From contig NZ_SLUM01000001.1 in the NCBI RefSeq assembly GCF_004345265.1, forward strand, positions 124,001 through 188,000: a stretch of 64,000 nt of DNA, in the 5' to 3' direction. This document shows positions 61,384-64,000 of the stretch, piece by piece. The position numbers and the translations under genes were made by a program. The notes under the pieces are model-generated. The model searched no databases and was not told the origin of the DNA. It worked only from the letters and a program-made list of their open reading frames with translations. The first letter of the stretch is position 1. Each line of letters opens with the position of its first letter. The stretch comes from Allofournierella massiliensis. Its GTDB lineage: Bacteria > Bacillota > Clostridia > Oscillospirales > Ruminococcaceae.

Positions 61384-63078
61384 TTATCGTGTGATCTGCA
61401 TGCCGCAGGCGGCGCAGGTGTTGCCGCCCTTGTCCGCCCGGCCGGCCAGATCGGTTCGGCGGGCATTGTAGAAGGCGTACCCGCCGGAAAGATCATACAC
61501 CTTTGCGCCCTTCTGCGCAAGGATGCGGGCGGCCACATAGCCCCGCAGGCCCACCTGACAGGTCACATACACCGGCCGGGTCAGGTCGATCTCATCCAGC
61601 CGCTGGCGCAGCTGATTCAGCGGAATGTTCACAAAGCCCGGAATCTCGCCCAGCTCGGCCAGCTCCTCCGGGTTGCGCACGTCCAGCTTCACGGCGTCCT
61701 CGGGCAGGCTGTCCACGTCCTCGGCATAGAACAGCTCCACGCCGCCCTCCAGAACGTTCTGAGCCACAAAGCCCGCCATGTTCACCGGGTCCTTCGCGCT
61801 GGAGAAGGGGGGCGCGTAGGCCAGCTCCATCTCCTCCAGATCATACACGGTCATGCCGAACCGGATGGCGATGGCCAGCGCGTCGATGCGCTTGTCCACC
61901 CCTTCGCCGCCCACGATCTGAGCGCCCAGCACCCGGCCCTCTGGGTTGTACAGCAGTTTGACGAACATCTGGGTGCCGCCCGGGTAGTAGCCCGCGTGGC
62001 TGGCGGATACGGTGTAGCTCTTGCGGTAGGCGGTGCCGGCGGCGCGCAGGCTCTCTTCCTTTTCACCGGCGGCGGCCACGGTCATGTCGAAGAACTTCAT
62101 CACCGAGGTGCCGATGCTGCCCTTGTAGGCCGCGTTTTTGCCGCAGATCACATCCGCCACAATGCGGGCCTGCTTGTTGGCGGGGCCTGCCAGCGGAATC
62201 ACCTGCCGCGCCCCGCTCACCAGATTGGTCACGGTGGCCGCGTCGCCCAGAGCGTAGATGTCCGGCACGCTGGTGCGCAGCTGCTCGTCCACCAGAATCT
62301 CGCCCCGCGCGCCCAGCTCCACGCCGCTGCCCGCCAAAAAGGCGGTTTCCGGCCGCACGCCGATGGACAGAATCACCATGTCGGCGGGCACGGCCTCGCC
62401 GCTTTCCAGCAGCACGCTGTTTTCGGTGAAGCCGGCGCACTTTTTGCCCAGATACAGCCCCATGCCCGCGGCGCGGATGCGGTTGTGTACCAGATGGGCC
62501 ATGTCGCCGTCCAGCGGAGCCATCACGTGATCTGCGCCCTCGATCACCGACACAGCGATGCCCCGGTCGGCCAGATTTTCCGCCATTTCCAGCCCGATGA
62601 AGCCGGCGCCGATCACGGCGGCGGTGCGGGGGCAGGCGGCGGCGATGTGGTCGTAGATGGCGTAGGTGTCCGGAATGTTGCGCAGGGTGAACACATGGTT
62701 TTTCTCGATGCCCTCAAAGGGCGGGCGGATGGGCGAAGCGCCCGGCGAGAGCACCAGCGCGTCGTAGCTTTCGGTGTAGGTTTCGCCGGTGGCGTGGTTC
62801 TTCACGGCCACGGTCTTTTCGGCGCTGTTCACCGAAAGCACCTCGCTTTGCACCCGCACATCCACGTTGAAACGGGCGTGGAAGGCCTCGGGGGTCTGCA
62901 GCTGCAGCGCCTCCCGTTCGGTGATGGCGCCGCCGATGTAGTAGGGCAGGCCGCAGTTGGCAAACGAGATGTACTCGCCCTTTTCAAACAGGATGATCTG
63001 GGCGTTTTCGTCGTTGCGGCGCAGCCGGGCAGCGGTGCCGGCGCCGCCGGCCACACCGCCCACAATCAGAATTTTCAT
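61384..63078 (-). CDS. CoA-disulfide-reductase-type flavoprotein with rhodanese domain
   Basis: A 564-residue pyridine nucleotide-disulfide oxidoreductase. FAD site IVGGVAGGAGTAARLRRND near residues 4-22, the redox Cys in FANCGLPYY near 43, NAD site VIGAGFIGLEMAENLADRG near 155-173, a second FAD motif IYALGDAATV near 278-287, dimerisation domain to 445, then a rhodanese domain (about 458-550) with active Cys in TCQVGLRGYVAARI near 520. A C-terminal CAAC motif follows. Fusions of this kind are CoA-persulfide/polysulfide reductases in sulfur-using bacteria. The partner cysteine desulfidase suggests that it handles persulfide or oxidised CoA made during cysteine breakdown. Confidence 0.92.
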   Translation of the reverse strand: MKILIVGGVAGGAGTAARLRRNDENAQIILFEKGEYISFANCGLPYYIGGAITEREALQLQTPEAFHARFNVDVRVQSEVLSVNSAEKTVAVKNHATGETYTESYDALVLSPGASPIRPPFEGIEKNHVFTLRNIPDTYAIYDHIAAACPRTAAVIGAGFIGLEMAENLADRGIAVSVIEGADHVMAPLDGDMAHLVHNRIRAAGMGLYLGKKCAGFTENSVLLESGEAVPADMVILSIGVRPETAFLAGSGVELGARGEILVDEQLRTSVPDIYALGDAATVTNLVSGARQVIPLAGPANKQARIVADVICGKNAAYKGSIGTSVMKFFDMTVAAAGEKEESLRAAGTAYRKSYTVSASHAGYYPGGTQMFVKLLYNPEGRVLGAQIVGGEGVDKRIDALAIAIRFGMTVYDLEEMELAYAPPFSSAKDPVNMAGFVAQNVLEGGVELFYAEDVDSLPEDAVKLDVRNPEELAELGEIPGFVNIPLNQLRQRLDEIDLTRPVYVTCQVGLRGYVAARILAQKGAKVYDLSGGYAFYNARRTDLAGRADKGGNTCAACGMQITR

Positions 63079-63210
63079 GGAACGTTCCCTGCCTTTCGGA
63101 AAAAATGGGATGGGGGCGGCGCTGCCCGGGGTGGAGCGGCGCCGCCTTGAAAAATCAAAAACGGTTTGGGTCAGGGGGAATTGGGTTCGGGAATGGGAAA
63201 AGGGAAAAAA

Positions 63211-64000
63211 TTACAGGTAATGGGGGGTGTTTGGGGTGAGCACCTCGCAGCCCTCCGGGGTGATCAGCACCATGTCCTCGATGTTGAAGCCCTGCACCCC
63301 GCCGATGTAGCAGGGCACTTCCATGGCCAGCACCATGCCCGCCTCCAGCGGCCGGGTGGTGGTGGGGTTGATGTAGGGGGCTTCGGCGGTGGCGGGGCCC
63401 ATGCTGATGCTGTGGCCCTGATGGCCCCGGCGGTAGCTGGGGAACATCTCCTTCACATAGTCGTAGGCGATGTGGTACAGATCACAGATGGGCAGGCCGG
63501 GCTTTGCGGCGGCGATCATCCGCCGCTGGGCCTCATACAGCCGGTCCTTCAGCTTGTACAGCGCCGGGTCGGCGCCCTCCATCACCCAGGCGCGGGAGGT
63601 GTCGGTGGTGTAGAAGTCGAACTCGGCGTTCACGCCCGCGTCGAACTTCACCACGTCGCCCTTCTGAATCACCGCGTCGCCGGGAATGGTCAGGCGGCTG
63701 CCGCTCTCGCCGGTGGAGAACATGGACCAGGAACTGGGCGCGGCCACGCCGGTGGCGATCACGGTGCGGCGGAACTCGTTCACCAGCTCCCGCTCGCTCA
63801 CGCCGGGGCGGGCAATGCGGCTCACGGCAGTGAAGCCCTCGTCCGCTGCGCGGCACAGGGTGCGGAACATCTCGATCTCCTCGGGGGTCTTGACGCTGCG
63901 GGCGTAGACGAACAGCTCGGAAATGTTCTCGAATTTTGCCTCCGGGAACATGCCGCACAGGTTGTTGTAGTAGCCCACGGGCAGATAATCCAGCTCAACG
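63211..64000 (-). CDS. M24-family Xaa-Pro aminopeptidase, partial
   Basis: The C-terminal 263 residues of a pita-bread-fold metallopeptidase; the gene runs off the right edge. Metal ligands are in order: Asp in VVKFDAGVN and Asp in FYTTDTSRAW, His in RRGHQGHSIS, Glu in LAMEVPCYIG, and Glu in FNIEDMVLI. It removes N-terminal residues before proline, or acts on a related dipeptide such as in creatinase/ectoine-type relatives. A GTG at 63978 is not the start, since the frame continues in family-like sequence (ELDYLPVGYYNN) to the edge. Confidence 0.9.
   Translation of the reverse strand, partial: VELDYLPVGYYNNLCGMFPEAKFENISELFVYARSVKTPEEIEMFRTLCRAADEGFTAVSRIARPGVSERELVNEFRRTVIATGVAAPSSWSMFSTGESGSRLTIPGDAVIQKGDVVKFDAGVNAEFDFYTTDTSRAWVMEGADPALYKLKDRLYEAQRRMIAAAKPGLPICDLYHIAYDYVKEMFPSYRRGHQGHSISMGPATAEAPYINPTTTRPLEAGMVLAMEVPCYIGGVQGFNIEDMVLITPEGCEVLTPNTPHYL

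Noticed and set aside
60055-63150. 1031-codon open frame on the plus strand opposite cyuA and the rhodanese flavoprotein
   Set aside because: It is antisense to two clearly recognised enzymes, its protein is a His/Gly/Ala/Val-rich product of GC-rich antisense codons, and it has no ribosome site.

Overview
The window looks like chromosome of a GC-rich, low-GC-phylum (Firmicutes) gut clostridium of the Oscillospiraceae/Ruminococcaceae type (Faecalibacterium / Gemmiger / Subdoligranulum-like). The grounds are the codon use, strong AGGAGG ribosome sites, the clostridial order maf-mreBCD-mrdA-minD-mgsA, DUF4321, and GH36 and GH13_18 sugar genes. This is inference from gene content, not from a marker gene. 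No rRNA, tRNA or CRISPR array was seen.

Layout. 0-6.7 kb: MFS transporter, PHP-domain phosphoesterase, Na+:alanine/glycine symporter, glycerol dehydrogenase, DUF1835 protein. 6.7-8.5 kb: a lone phage-type replication protein and a methyltransferase carrying an internal deletion. 8.7-11.5 kb: an AT-richer EcoRII-type restriction-modification-Vsr island read leftward. 11.6-16.2 kb: GH13 amylase and glycogen/maltodextrin phosphorylase. 16.5-28.4 kb: cell division, wall and housekeeping genes (zapA, U32 peptidase, dut, DUF4321, maf, mreB, mreC, mreD, mrdA, minD, mgsA, small membrane proteins); minC, minE and rodA, usual in this block, are absent. 28.4-30.6 kb: ogt, a candidate type I toxin-antitoxin locus, an IS200/IS605-derived palindrome-ended element, a lipoprotein and the structured aspS promoter. 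30.6-34.1 kb: aspS, ECF sigma factor and its anti-sigma partner. 34.2-43.5 kb: alpha-galactosidase with a sugar ABC importer, AraC regulator and hybrid histidine kinase. 43.7-54.2 kb: sugar nucleotidyltransferase and an exopolysaccharide locus whose middle (46.7-52.9 kb) is strikingly AT-rich, behind a long leader that can form a terminator/antiterminator pair. 54.2-64 kb: argH, LacI regulator, sucrose-kinase-like protein plus GH13_18 phosphorylase, cysteine desulfidase with a CoA-disulfide-reductase/rhodanese flavoprotein, and a partial Xaa-Pro peptidase.

How parts fit. The GH36/ABC operon and the LacI-kinase-GH13_18 operon together make a plausible raffinose route: import, galactose removal, sucrose phosphorylation, phosphorolysis. 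In Ruminococcus gnavus the first two enzymes are one fused protein (AgaSK). GH13 and phosphorylase handle maltodextrin or glycogen. CyuA and the rhodanese-fused flavoprotein make a sulfide/persulfide module.

Most noteworthy for follow-up: the toxin/antisense-RNA cassette at 29.05-29.43 kb, the IS605-like miniature element beside it, the RHH-methyltransferase fusion, the EPS attenuator, a four-copy dispersed palindromic repeat, and the perfect tandem operator at 57.1 kb.
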